Source of the DNA: an uncultured Clostridia bacterium
GTDB lineage: Bacteria > Bacillota > Clostridia > Christensenellales > UBA1242
Reading direction: 5' to 3'
NCBI GenBank assembly: GCA_944372595.1
Contig: CALVZT010000012.1
Coordinates: 1-14,274 of the forward strand
Length of the DNA stretch: 14,274 bases
The notes beneath the pieces were generated by a model. The model ran no database searches, had not been told where the DNA came from, and worked only from the letters and a program-made list of their open reading frames with translations. A program made the translations under genes and the position numbers. Below, one piece after another: positions 6,154 to 14,274 of the stretch (within the stretch, counting starts at the first letter, position 1; the number at the start of each line of letters is the position of its first letter).

Positions 6154-6894
6154 TTAACATTTTTCAATTCTCTCATTAAAAAGTTCATATAAATAATAAT
6201 CATTATTATTTAGTTCACAATGAATTTTAATCTTTTTAGGACTAAGAGAAATTAAAGAATTTATTAAAAAATTATCATCATTACTTGGATAATCTAATAA
6301 ATAATCATCAATATAATTGTTATTTTGATCAAAAAACTGATATCTATTATCTTTATAATAAACATTTACCGTATTGACTCTATAATCAATATTACTCATC
6401 AAAAATTTTATTAATTGGACAAATGTTTCGTCATTGTTTATATAAAAATAATTTTCATTTGCAAGTAAAACCAATTCGTACCATTTATCTTTAAGCTTTT
6501 TTATTCCAAAATTAAACAATGAATCAATATAAACTGTGGAACTGTGTATAATTTTATCTAATATTATTTCTTTATCCAATTGATAATCAAAACAAATTAA
6601 CGCTTTTAAAAAATAAGTGAAATTTTTTATATTGTTATAATCAAATTTTAAATTTTTTAATATATAATCTTTCTTATAAAAATATATAATATTATCTACA
6701 AGATATGATAATACCTCTGCTTTAACATGATTTTCAACATCTTCTTCAACTATTAAACAATATTTATATTTATCGCTTTCTTCTAATATTGCTTGGGCAT
6801 GTCTATATTTTGAAAGATTGTTTTTTAAAATTGACTTTAATCTATATACTATTATTCCATATTCTTTGGGTACAACAATATTATATTTCCACAT
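6154..6894 (-). CDS. ytxC: YtxC-like protein (sporulation-associated family)
   Basis: I assign this 246-aa protein to the YtxC family mainly on position and C-terminus. It sits directly upstream of thrS, as ytxC does in Bacillus subtilis. Its C-terminal part has the family-like pattern of a short acidic stretch, then F-L-I-N-S-L-I-S-L-S-P-K-K-I-K-I-H (about 211-227). The middle is rich in Tyr, Asn, Phe and Lys with predicted helices, including a F-Y-K-K-D-Y-I-L segment near 72-79, and there is no membrane helix or signal peptide. YtxC is called a putative sporulation protein, but its biochemical role is unknown. The ATG follows AAAGGAA. A terminator for the neighbouring ABC unit lies upstream, so this gene needs its own promoter; I found no convincing one in 6895-6991. 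It could be another soluble family. Confidence 0.65.
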   Translation of the reverse strand: MWKYNIVVPKEYGIIVYRLKSILKNNLSKYRHAQAILEESDKYKYCLIVEEDVENHVKAEVLSYLVDNIIYFYKKDYILKNLKFDYNNIKNFTYFLKALICFDYQLDKEIILDKIIHSSTVYIDSLFNFGIKKLKDKWYELVLLANENYFYINNDETFVQLIKFLMSNIDYRVNTVNVYYKDNRYQFFDQNNNYIDDYLLDYPSNDDNFLINSLISLSPKKIKIHCELNNNDYYLYELFNERIEKC

Positions 6895-6991
6895 ACTTTA
6901 TTCCTTTATAAAAATATTGTATGCCAAATACTTCAAATTATTTAATTTTACCTATTGCTAATTTTGATATATTTTGTAAAATTTTTTGCAT

Positions 6992-7018
6992 AAAAAAAGA
7001 TGTTATATTAACATCTTT
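6992..7018 (-). terminator. Intrinsic terminator of the ABC transporter operon
   Basis: The inverted repeat AAAGATGTTA/TAACATCTTT (6996-7005 with 7009-7018, 3-base loop) runs into a T tract on the minus strand (A tract 6992-6998). The stem starts inside the stop codon of the permease gene, so the operon ends at once after translation stops. Confidence 0.85.
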
Positions 7019-9494
7019 ATCCTTCTTCAATTATTGCTTTTGGTTGAAATGCTTTTGTTTGAGATTTGGCTATTATAAGACCTAATATCAATGTACAAAC
7101 TCCCGCTATAATACATGCTAAATAAGTCGTTGGTGCACTTAAAGTTACTTTGAAGTATTGACCAAAATATAACACAATATCAATTAAATAAGCAAAAATT
7201 ATCTGACAACCAATATAAGCTAATAAAACTGAAATGGTAATAACAAATGATAACATAAAATAAAATGTTTTTAAGAAAATTTTATTATTCATACCAAGTA
7301 GTGCCATTATTTTATGTTGTTGTATATATTGTTTTAAGCATAAAAGTAATCCTATTGCAATGGTTATAAAACTTAATACCATAACCAAATATGCATAGAA
7401 ATAAATTAAGAATAATACCTCTTTTACAGTTTCAACACTAATATAAATCATAGATGAAGTGTCAGTAACTTGTGCACCTGTTAAACTAGGTAAAGCTAAT
7501 ATTTGATTATATAAAACATCTCTATTTTCAGAATAATTATCAATGGCAACAAATATTTTTTTACTAATTTCACTACCAAAATAATTGTTTAAATATTCTA
7601 CATTAACAATTGCTAGTTTTGAGAAATTTTCCATTGTATCTACAACGCCAGCAACTTCAAAAATTATGTATTCATTTTCAATTTTTAAAGAAACTAAATC
7701 CCCTATTTCATAACCGTAAACATGTGCTATACCTGGAGATAAAACAATATATCCTTTATCACTTCGAATAATTTTTGATAATGCTTCCGAATCATTAATT
7801 TTTGATGAAAACGCTTTCTTTATATCTTCTCCACGATAAGCAAATAAATCTTGTATTGGGGCATCATTTAAATAGTCATATTTGGATAAATAGTGATCCC
7901 CTACCATAATATAATTAACATTATCCAAATTATTAATTTCATTTACTACAATATCAATATCTTTTCTTATTTCACTAATTTCTAAATCACTACTTAACGA
8001 TTGAGTATATTCGTTCATACCTTTATCCATAATATAAGGGAGTGAATTTAGCACAAAAAATATTATAAAACCAAAACACATTAGTTTTACTACCATTTGC
8101 ATTGGTGATGATAACAAATTACTTTTTGTATATACTCCGGCAAAACCAGTTAATTTACCAAAAATAAACACAAACGTCTTGACAATGAGCCAAACAACAT
8201 AAGGAGCAATTAATACAATTCCAATAATGTAGGCAAACATCATTATTAATGTTGCAACAGTATATGGTTCATAAATGTATATGATATTACATATCGCCGC
8301 ACATAACAACGACAATAATCCAAGTGTAATATAAACAATATTGCGATATTTACTTTTGGTAGAAATTATCATTGTTTGTCTTATACTTTTTCTACTATTT
8401 GCAATTGCAGGAAATAATGAGAATATAACGCTAAACCCAATTGCGAATAGCATCATATAAAAATAATACATAAATGGCACAGCAATAATATAATCAAAAC
8501 CAACATTATGGAGTATTGAAACTAACACAACACAGAAAATTATCGCGAAAACCCCACCAATAAAACCATAAATGCAACTTTCAATAAGCAAACTAGTTAT
8601 TAATTGTTTATTTGTCGCTCCCATACATTTTAAGGTAGCAAACTGCTTTAATCTATCAGTAAAAATTAGATTACAACACAAAATTATGATGAAAATACAG
8701 AATAAAATTACTATTGCTGCAATGATAAGAAATGGTGTAGTAAGCGTTGAAATAATAACGTTAACGCTGCTTAAATCCCCCACATACGATACTGCAAAAT
8801 TGGAGTAAAGGTCAGTAAATTTCCTTGAAATTTCTGTTACTTCTGTTGAATCTTTGAGTTTTACGATAAGTAAGTTAAACATACTATCATTAAAGACTCC
8901 ACCAGACAACTTTTTCATAAAACTTTTTGATACAACAATAGGACTATTGAGTGCAAATATGCTTGAATCGTCCTTACCAATACCGACTACCCTTACTGGA
9001 TATTTATAACCACCGGTTGCTTCAACAACATACAAATCTCCAAGACTAGCACCCCATTTTTGAGCCATTGTTTGTGAAATAATTATTTCACCTTCGCCTA
9101 GTGAATTAACTTCGCTAGTCAAGTTGAGGGGATTAAAATTATTTAATTCATCATAATCCACTCCAACAACTGTGTAACTTTCAGACACATTATTTATAGT
9201 AAACTGATTATAAAAAATAAAAAATCCATATATATATTCACATTCATCTCTAAGTGAGTCAGGAATTATTTTTGTAGATGCAAATCTTTGAGAATTGGAG
9301 TTTGGCATAAGATAAAAATCTGCACTACCATAAACACCCTTTGCTAATTTTATAGTGTGGGTTCTCATATAATAAGGGATAACTAATGACAAAACAAATA
9401 TTATCGAGCAAATTGCAACAGAAAAAATCAAAACAAAACTATTTGTTTTGGCTGATTTAATATTTGCTTTTGTGAATTTAGTTATTATACCCAT
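7017..9494 (-). CDS. ABC transporter permease, FtsX/MacB type, 825 aa
   Basis: The layout is that of a two-module FtsX-type (ABC3) permease. One N-terminal helix (about 19-42) is followed by a ~200-residue outer domain of the MacB periplasmic-core kind (V-V-G-V-D and V-V-G-I-G turns). Three helices come next (about 251-278, 303-330, 340-365) with the family's cytoplasmic motif F-A-T-L-K-C-M-G-A-T-N-K-Q-L (285-298). A second module follows, with helices near 386-408, 415-443 and 468-488, a second outer domain (about 490-685), and three final helices (about 692-719, 743-775, 789-809) with the matching motif M-A-L-L-G-M-N-N-K (730-738). Such permeases drive lipoprotein, peptide or antibiotic handling, or transmit mechanical work without moving substrate. 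The start codon comes one base after the ATPase stop, so translation is coupled. Confidence 0.9.
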   Translation of the reverse strand: MGIITKFTKANIKSAKTNSFVLIFSVAICSIIFVLSLVIPYYMRTHTIKLAKGVYGSADFYLMPNSNSQRFASTKIIPDSLRDECEYIYGFFIFYNQFTINNVSESYTVVGVDYDELNNFNPLNLTSEVNSLGEGEIIISQTMAQKWGASLGDLYVVEATGGYKYPVRVVGIGKDDSSIFALNSPIVVSKSFMKKLSGGVFNDSMFNLLIVKLKDSTEVTEISRKFTDLYSNFAVSYVGDLSSVNVIISTLTTPFLIIAAIVILFCIFIIILCCNLIFTDRLKQFATLKCMGATNKQLITSLLIESCIYGFIGGVFAIIFCVVLVSILHNVGFDYIIAVPFMYYFYMMLFAIGFSVIFSLFPAIANSRKSIRQTMIISTKSKYRNIVYITLGLLSLLCAAICNIIYIYEPYTVATLIMMFAYIIGIVLIAPYVVWLIVKTFVFIFGKLTGFAGVYTKSNLLSSPMQMVVKLMCFGFIIFFVLNSLPYIMDKGMNEYTQSLSSDLEISEIRKDIDIVVNEINNLDNVNYIMVGDHYLSKYDYLNDAPIQDLFAYRGEDIKKAFSSKINDSEALSKIIRSDKGYIVLSPGIAHVYGYEIGDLVSLKIENEYIIFEVAGVVDTMENFSKLAIVNVEYLNNYFGSEISKKIFVAIDNYSENRDVLYNQILALPSLTGAQVTDTSSMIYISVETVKEVLFLIYFYAYLVMVLSFITIAIGLLLCLKQYIQQHKIMALLGMNNKIFLKTFYFMLSFVITISVLLAYIGCQIIFAYLIDIVLYFGQYFKVTLSAPTTYLACIIAGVCTLILGLIIAKSQTKAFQPKAIIEEG

Positions 9495-9495
9495 T

Positions 9496-10185
9496 TTATA
9501 ACCTATTCGTTACTTTTCTATCACTGATAATTTTTCCATCTAACATATTTAATATTCTGTGTCCATAAAGCGCACATTTTTCTGAGTGTGTAACGTGAAT
9601 AATAGTAATATTAGTAAGTTCATTTATTTTTTGTAATAATTTCATAACCGCAACAACTGTTTTACTATCAAGGTTCCCCGTTGCTTCGTCAGCAAATAAA
9701 ATTTTAGGTTTTGTAATTAAGGCTCTTGCAATTGCCACACGCTGTTGTTCACCACCAGACAACATTGTAACCGGACTATTCTTATATTTTTTAAGGCCAA
9801 CACTAGCCAAAACATTATCAACATCTTGTTCATTTACTTTCTTCTTGCCTATAAGTAAAGGAGTAATAACATTTTCATAAACAGTAAAATTGGGAATTAA
9901 ATTATATGCTTGAAAAATAAAACTAATATCGCTTGATCTTAATTTGCTAATTTCTTTTTCATTGTATTGATCAATTTCTTTTCCTAAAATTTGAACACTA
10001 CCACTTGTCTTTTTTTCAATTCCGCTAAGCAAATACAAAAAAGTGCTCTTGCCACTTCCGCTAGGGCCCATTACTGATACAAATTCGCCCTGCTCAAATT
10101 GACAAGAGACACCATTAATTACTCTTGTTTGTTTACCTGCTACTAAGAAATCTTTTACTAAATTATGACAACTAAGTACTATCAT
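9496..10185 (-). CDS. ABC transporter ATPase, MacB/LolD type
   Basis: All nucleotide-binding motifs are intact in this 229-aa protein: Walker A G-P-S-G-S-G-K-S-T (40-48), Q-loop with Q92 in F-Q-A-Y-N-L, signature L-S-G-G-E-Q-Q-R (142-149), Walker B I-L-F-A-D-E (162-167), D-loop G-N-L-D-S and H-loop H200. The A-T-G-N-L-D stretch and the F-Q-A-Y-N-L-I-P segment are typical of the LolD/MacB/FtsE branch that pairs with FtsX-type permeases. It should bind the cytoplasmic loops of the permease and hydrolyse ATP. The Shine-Dalgarno site AAGGAG is 4 bases before the ATG, and the anchored helical protein gene lies 30 bases upstream in the same operon. The permease follows with a 1-base gap. Confidence 0.95.
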   Translation of the reverse strand: MIVLSCHNLVKDFLVAGKQTRVINGVSCQFEQGEFVSVMGPSGSGKSTFLYLLSGIEKKTSGSVQILGKEIDQYNEKEISKLRSSDISFIFQAYNLIPNFTVYENVITPLLIGKKKVNEQDVDNVLASVGLKKYKNSPVTMLSGGEQQRVAIARALITKPKILFADEATGNLDSKTVVAVMKLLQKINELTNITIIHVTHSEKCALYGHRILNMLDGKIISDRKVTNRL

Positions 10186-10215
10186 TACGCTCCTTAAAAT
10201 GAGAGCATAACGAAA

Positions 10216-11775
10216 TTAGGCAACCAAACTCAATAAATTGTAATTTGTTATGTTCTCAATAGAATTTTCTAATAAATAAATGTAATCGGCAAAACATATA
10301 TTTTCTACAGTATTACTACCATCTATATTAACATAACTAAACGAAAAAGTTAAATATTTATCGACATTTTTTGCTGTTTCTTCATTGTTTTTATAATTTA
10401 AAGGAATATTTTTAAATTTTGATATTCCTTCCATCATGCCTACATATCGACTTATGTTTGAAATTACTTGTTTATATGCATCAATGCATGAGATATCGTT
10501 AACGTTACTTATCGCTTTAATTAAAGAATTAGCAATATTATTTATTGACTTGTATGGAAGATTAGAAATGACATTAGATAAAATAATACCGAGATTTTCA
10601 TAGTTGACACAACCATTTAAGGATTCCTGAGCAACTATGTTTAATGCCTCACCTATTTTTATTGTTTGCATTTCTCCATTATTATTTACAAATTTTATCT
10701 CATTTTCAAAACTTCTAAGTAATTGTACAGCGCTATTAATAGTATCATTTATTAATGTAACTGAGTTATAAATTAAGTTAGGAATATTATTTATCATATT
10801 TTTAATTGAAGACAAATCATAGTTTCCAACTTTTCCCATAAAATTAATACCCAAACTAATTTTTGAAGATAATGAATATATTGTTTTCATTATTTCATTA
10901 TCTATACTTACATAAACTCCATTTGTTGAGTAACTTTCAATTTTATCTGCCAAATCAGAAGCCTTAGATACTATTTCATCAAGGGCATCAACATTATTGC
11001 CTTCATTAATTGCGTTTATTACATCAAAAGCGTTATTTATAGGGGTTTCTTCATAAAAATATATCAACGCTTGTGAAATATTTAGTGCATTTGTAATAAC
11101 TGGAATTAATTTTTCTTCAATCGTTTGTGCTTTTTCATTAATCAACTCTTCAACACTTGGTAAAATGTCTATCAATGTTGAATATATAGCTGATTTAATT
11201 TTAGCGCTATCACTATTATCATAACTATTTAATAATTTTTGATATAACGGAACAGTGTTATCAGCGACTATTTGAATTTGTGCAATAGTTGATTTTACAA
11301 TAACTTCTGCTAATTGATTGTTTGTCGCACCAGTTTCAAATAGTAAATGTAAATTGTCTGGAATTTTATTAAATGTTGCAACATCTGACAACATATTTAG
11401 AATAGAATTTATAGATAATACATCAATATGTGGTATTGATAACTCAATTTTAGAAATATTATCAATTGTGTTAATTAATTTCTCAACAGAATTTACTTCT
11501 ATCTCAGCTTCTTCGAAATTTAGTAAATAACTGTCAATGAACTGTTTTTTATATTCTCCTAGCCCATCCAAGTCAAAAGTGTTATTAATCAAATTTAATA
11601 TATTGTTTTTTTCATCAGCCGTATATGGCTCAAATTGTGTTTCTGCTAACGCAATATTTTGATTGTCAAAATTATGATTTTTTGATTTTGATACGAACAA
11701 TATTGTACCAGCACTCAAAATTATAACAAAAGTAAATACTAGCATTGGAATCAACAATTTCATTGTTTTATTCAT
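10216..11775 (-). CDS. Anchored helical extracytoplasmic protein, ABC operon partner, 519 aa
   Basis: I recognise no named family. The protein has a short basic start, one membrane helix (about 6-28) and then a long, mainly helical domain with few Cys, expected outside the membrane. It is a paralogue of the 657-aa protein at 11929-13902. Shared blocks include L-H-L-L-F-E-T-G-A-T-N-N-Q-L (142-155), I-Y-S-L-S-S-K-I (299-306) and F-V-N-N-N-G-E-M-Q-T-I-K-I-G-E-A-L (362-378). It ends without the hydrophobic C-terminus of that paralogue. I chose the ATG at 11775 because AGGGGGG lies about 7 bases upstream; a TTG at 11793 would put that site inside the gene. It is first in a promoter-to-terminator operon with the ATPase and permease, so it is probably their outer partner, a position held by MacA-like adaptors or by coiled-coil FtsEX partners in other systems. 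That role is inference. Confidence 0.8.
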   Translation of the reverse strand: MNKTMKLLIPMLVFTFVIILSAGTILFVSKSKNHNFDNQNIALAETQFEPYTADEKNNILNLINNTFDLDGLGEYKKQFIDSYLLNFEEAEIEVNSVEKLINTIDNISKIELSIPHIDVLSINSILNMLSDVATFNKIPDNLHLLFETGATNNQLAEVIVKSTIAQIQIVADNTVPLYQKLLNSYDNSDSAKIKSAIYSTLIDILPSVEELINEKAQTIEEKLIPVITNALNISQALIYFYEETPINNAFDVINAINEGNNVDALDEIVSKASDLADKIESYSTNGVYVSIDNEIMKTIYSLSSKISLGINFMGKVGNYDLSSIKNMINNIPNLIYNSVTLINDTINSAVQLLRSFENEIKFVNNNGEMQTIKIGEALNIVAQESLNGCVNYENLGIILSNVISNLPYKSINNIANSLIKAISNVNDISCIDAYKQVISNISRYVGMMEGISKFKNIPLNYKNNEETAKNVDKYLTFSFSYVNIDGSNTVENICFADYIYLLENSIENITNYNLLSLVA

Positions 11776-11827
11776 ACTAATCCCCCCTAACAAAAAACTT
11801 TATATCAAAATATTTTTTGTTACCATA

Positions 11828-11856
11828 ATTATACTAAAAACAAACAAAATTGTAAA
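11828..11856 (-). promoter_or_regulatory. Promoter of the helical protein-ATPase-permease operon
   Basis: On the minus strand -35 TTTACA (11851-11856, one mismatch to consensus) and a perfect -10 TATAAT (11828-11833) are separated by 17 bases. Transcription would start near 11821 and give a leader of about 45 bases with no clear hairpin, so I see no attenuation here. Confidence 0.75.
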
Positions 11857-11887
11857 TAGTTATAATTTTTATTCGTATATATTGCAC

Positions 11888-11911
11888 AAAAAAACCACCT
11901 ATGGTGGTTTT
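11888..11911 (-). terminator. Intrinsic terminator after the 657-aa protein gene
   Basis: A 9-bp stem AAAACCACC/GGTGGTTTT (11891-11899 with 11903-11911, 3-base loop) lies 17 bases past the stop codon and runs into a T tract on the minus strand. It separates this gene from the ABC operon downstream, which has its own promoter. Confidence 0.88.
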
Positions 11912-11928
11912 CATTAAAATATCGATCA

Positions 11929-13902
11929 TTATGGAGCTGGAACTACTTCTTCACTACTTACTGGTACCCAACCTGACAATTGTCTAAACCAATCACCAAT
12001 TGAATCAGCTATTACTTCAATTGATGATCCAACAAATGCAAAATAAAGTGTAAACGGAGATGTTACCCATTCACTATTAAATATTTTTTCCATAAATTCT
12101 GAAAAATCTACAAAATCAGTTGGAAGAGATGCATTTGGGAAATATGTTTCGATTAAAAGAATTGGCACCATAATAAACAAGGCATAAGTACCATATCCGA
12201 CTAATCCAATAAACCCTGCAACACCTAAAACGACTGGATAAAATACAACTATAAATGGTGCTGTTATAATAAATACAGGAGCAAATATTATACCTGAGAA
12301 CATATATAATATAATTTGAAGATCTATAATATCTTTTTTAACAAGAGCATCCATAAACATAGCAATTTGATCATATATTATTATCATTTCAGGTGATATT
12401 TCAAGTATCTTATCTTCGCTAGTACCCAAATCACAAGTTGCAACAGTATTAATTATAGTAACAACTTTTCTTAGTTGAGTTAAATACATGTCAAATGCTT
12501 GGGAATAGTCAGTAGTATCATCAGGATTAGTTAATTTAATTAAATCAAATATTTGTAACAATGTAGGTCTTAATGTATTATTAAATGAAGTTAAGAAATC
12601 AACACTCAAAGCATTGCTTTCAAATAAGCCACTCAAAATTTTTGAGAATATAATTAAAGTGTCAGAATTAATTGTAACAGTTTCTTCATCAACAATTTCA
12701 TCTATATTGTCAATAATTGCCTGTGCTAAAGTAACGGACTCTAAATATTCACCATTATCGTTTACACGATAAATTTTTGTCGTGTTATTGATTTTGCCTA
12801 AAACATTAACTATGCCATTAACCGTCCTGTTTACAAAATCTTCCACATAAGGAATGGCATTTACAATTGGATTTATATAATCCATTATTTCAAAATCTTC
12901 TGGAATTGGTACCCCTGCTAATTCTAATAACGAAGTTAGTGCTGGTATTTTTGTAGTTATTGAGAAAATGATTTTATATGCATCCTTAGGGATTGATATA
13001 AATTTGCCTGTTTCAGGATCAATTAACTCTTCAATTTGAGATTTAAAACTTGTCATTAAAGTATCAATTTCGGCAGCTGACAAGTTACCATTTTTTAAAT
13101 TATCAAAGAATTCAACAATAGTGTAAATATTTAAAGTCTTATATAACTCAAAAACTTTACCAAGTCCATCTAACATAGAACCAATTGCAACAGCAAAATC
13201 ATCTACAGGAATTTTACTAAAATTATCATTCAATATTGTTGTTATATCAATAAACAAACCAGAAAATAACGTTTGTAGCTCACTAGAAGGCAATTGGTCA
13301 GATATATACATCATAATGTAAATACTATAATCATCAATCAATTCGGCTTCTGATTGAATAAAATAGTATAATACCCTTCCCAAATCTTCATTTGTTATGC
13401 CACTTGCGTAAAAATCGGAAAATAGTGTATATATTTGATTAATATTTTCCATTTTGCCAAGAGCTAACATTATTTGAGAAAGATCTATGGTGCCATCTTC
13501 TAGTATTATTTCAGAAAAATCGAATTCGATAGTTGAAAGTTTTGATTTTAATGAATTAATATAATCAACCACTTTGCTATAAATCTTTATGTCTACTCCG
13601 GCTTTTTCAAAAGAATTTGGAATATTATCTAAGGTTTTTTCAACAATTTCTCTAATCCAAGGTTCCTGGTTAGCTAAAAAATTTTCATCAAAATTCAAAA
13701 AATTCTTTATTGCACTTTCCATAATCTCTTTATTGGCATCAGTATATTTATCATCAGTTATAACTGGTGGATTAGGATTATTAGGATTATCCTTTTTATT
13801 ATCTTTTAACAAAAAAACAAGTAACACAGTTACTGATGCTGCAAGTACAATAAAAGAAACTATAATTGATATAAATAATTTTGACCTTTTTGACATTGCC
13901 AT
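11929..13902 (-). CDS. Large anchored helical protein with hydrophobic C-terminus, 657 aa
   Basis: No named family is recognised. From the N-terminus I see M-A-M-S-K-R-S-K, one membrane helix (about 9-32), an Asn/Pro/Lys-rich linker (about 34-47) and a long helical region (about 52-520). A very hydrophobic stretch follows at 529-585 (two or three membrane helices), then an amphipathic tail ending V-V-P-A-P. The middle matches the 519-aa ABC-operon protein: I-Y-T-L-F-S-D-F-Y-A-S-G-I-T-N-E-D-L (157-174), I-I-F-S-I-T-T-K-I (311-319) and I-Y-R-V-N-D-N-G-E-Y-L-E-S-V-T-L-A-Q-A (377-395). The first ATG is preferred because AAAGGA lies at better spacing than for the Met at residue 3. It is a single-gene unit with its own terminator. 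It may be an alternative partner of the same transporter, or a separate surface protein; this is inference. Confidence 0.8.
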   Translation of the reverse strand: MAMSKRSKLFISIIVSFIVLAASVTVLLVFLLKDNKKDNPNNPNPPVITDDKYTDANKEIMESAIKNFLNFDENFLANQEPWIREIVEKTLDNIPNSFEKAGVDIKIYSKVVDYINSLKSKLSTIEFDFSEIILEDGTIDLSQIMLALGKMENINQIYTLFSDFYASGITNEDLGRVLYYFIQSEAELIDDYSIYIMMYISDQLPSSELQTLFSGLFIDITTILNDNFSKIPVDDFAVAIGSMLDGLGKVFELYKTLNIYTIVEFFDNLKNGNLSAAEIDTLMTSFKSQIEELIDPETGKFISIPKDAYKIIFSITTKIPALTSLLELAGVPIPEDFEIMDYINPIVNAIPYVEDFVNRTVNGIVNVLGKINNTTKIYRVNDNGEYLESVTLAQAIIDNIDEIVDEETVTINSDTLIIFSKILSGLFESNALSVDFLTSFNNTLRPTLLQIFDLIKLTNPDDTTDYSQAFDMYLTQLRKVVTIINTVATCDLGTSEDKILEISPEMIIIYDQIAMFMDALVKKDIIDLQIILYMFSGIIFAPVFIITAPFIVVFYPVVLGVAGFIGLVGYGTYALFIMVPILLIETYFPNASLPTDFVDFSEFMEKIFNSEWVTSPFTLYFAFVGSSIEVIADSIGDWFRQLSGWVPVSSEEVVPAP

Positions 13903-14073
13903 AAATTTTTATCCTTTATATTATTAATTTGTATTAGTTTACAATAAATACATATTTTTGTAAATTAAAAACTACAAAGATTTTTTAAATTTTTTATTTT
14001 TCTTATATATTCACTAAAATTTTCCATTTATATTTTTTATTATATCAAAAATAATATTATTAGGAGGTGTATT
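13903..14073. other. Divergent intergenic region
   Basis: This 171-base, extremely AT-rich gap separates the 657-aa gene (minus) from the 26-codon gene (plus) and must hold both promoters. A 7-bp inverted repeat, TTTACAA (13938-13944) and TTGTAAA (13958-13964), contains a possible TTTACA -35 on each strand, each with only a weak -10 at 17 bases. Neither is strong, and chance is likely in such AT-rich sequence. Confidence 0.3.
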
Positions 14074-14154
14074 ATGAAAAGAAATAATGAAAAAAAAGCA
14101 AAAAAATCTGCATCAAGAAATAATGAATGTGGCTCAACAAAAGCCTACAATTAA
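14074..14154 (+). CDS. 26-aa basic small protein
   Basis: The ATG has one of the best Shine-Dalgarno sites in the window (TAGGAGGTG, ending 4 bases upstream). The frame encodes 26 residues, MKRNNEKKAKKSASRNNECG then S-T-K-A-Y-N, and stops at TAA. A strong terminator begins within a few bases of the stop. A ribosome site, a short frame and a dedicated terminator together make a real small gene likely. The peptide is basic and hydrophilic, rich in Lys and Asn with a single Cys, and has no membrane helix, so a hydrophobic type I toxin is unlikely. I know no family for it. It is transcribed away from the 657-aa gene. It could instead be a small RNA with a leader peptide. Confidence 0.6.
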   Translation: MKRNNEKKAKKSASRNNECGSTKAYN

Positions 14155-14155
14155 T

Positions 14156-14183
14156 CAAAAAAACACACGTTGTGTGTTTTTTT
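14156..14183 (+). terminator. Intrinsic terminator of the 26-aa gene
   Basis: Arms AAAAAAACACAC and GTGTGTTTTTTT pair perfectly around a GTT loop and end in seven T, a few bases after the small gene's stop. The A tract on the other side makes it able to work on the minus strand too. Confidence 0.85.
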
Positions 14184-14274
14184 AATATATTACTAAATTT
14201 TTTTTATAAATAAATGTATCAAAAATTTATTATAGGACATATATATAAAAAGATAAAAAAAGACAAAAGAAATT

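Noticed and set aside
6895..6991. A promoter for the ytxC-like gene.
   Set aside because: TACAAT and TTGAAG-like pieces occur, but no pair has acceptable spacing.
11776..11793. TTG start six codons earlier for the 519-aa helical protein.
   Set aside because: It would place the AGGGGGG ribosome site inside the gene. The ATG at 11775 is correctly spaced from it.
13589..13927. Plus-strand frame of 112 codons opposite the start of the 657-aa gene.
   Set aside because: It is antisense to a supported gene, has no good ribosome site, and is the mirror of its anchor region.
13938..13964. An operator for a shared repressor at the TTTACAA/TTGTAAA inverted repeat.
   Set aside because: Seven AT-rich base pairs with a 13-base gap are expected by chance in this region, and no regulator gene is nearby.

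Overview
This window looks like a chromosome segment from a very AT-rich (low-GC) member of the Bacillota, probably an uncultured clostridial or related host-associated lineage. The reasons are: Shine-Dalgarno (SD) sites before nearly every gene, TAA used as the stop of every gene, a T-box leader on thrS, an L20-type attenuator and an AUU start on infC, and a YtxC-like gene next to thrS. Nothing here is typical of phage or plasmid, and I see no rRNA, tRNA, CRISPR or insertion sequence.

Layout. Positions 1-1110 hold two plus-strand hypothetical genes (the first cut by the window edge), ending at a hairpin that can terminate on both strands. Positions 1096-6894 are a minus-strand informational block, read from high to low coordinates: ytxC-like gene, T-box-controlled thrS, L20-leader-controlled infC-rpmI-rplT, a terminator, a SpoU/TrmH-family RNA methyltransferase, YebC, and then a 52-codon membrane-peptide frame. 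Positions 6992-11851 are a self-contained minus-strand operon with a good promoter and a terminator: an anchored helical extracytoplasmic protein (519 aa), a MacB/LolD-type ABC ATPase and an 825-aa FtsX/MacB-type permease. Positions 11888-13902 carry a larger paralogue (657 aa) of the anchored helical protein as a separate transcription unit. At 14074-14154 lies a 26-codon plus-strand gene with an excellent SD and its own terminator.

How it may work together. The informational genes are the classic translation cluster, with two RNA attenuators that sense uncharged tRNA-Thr and free L20. The most interesting part is the right half. Two paralogous, apparently undescribed proteins (N-terminal membrane anchor plus a long helical outer domain) flank an FtsX-type ABC transporter, and the smaller one is co-transcribed with it. 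A third N-terminus of the same type survives as the 52-codon frame downstream of yebC. I infer an ABC machine that works with an anchored helical partner outside the membrane; its substrate cannot be told from sequence.
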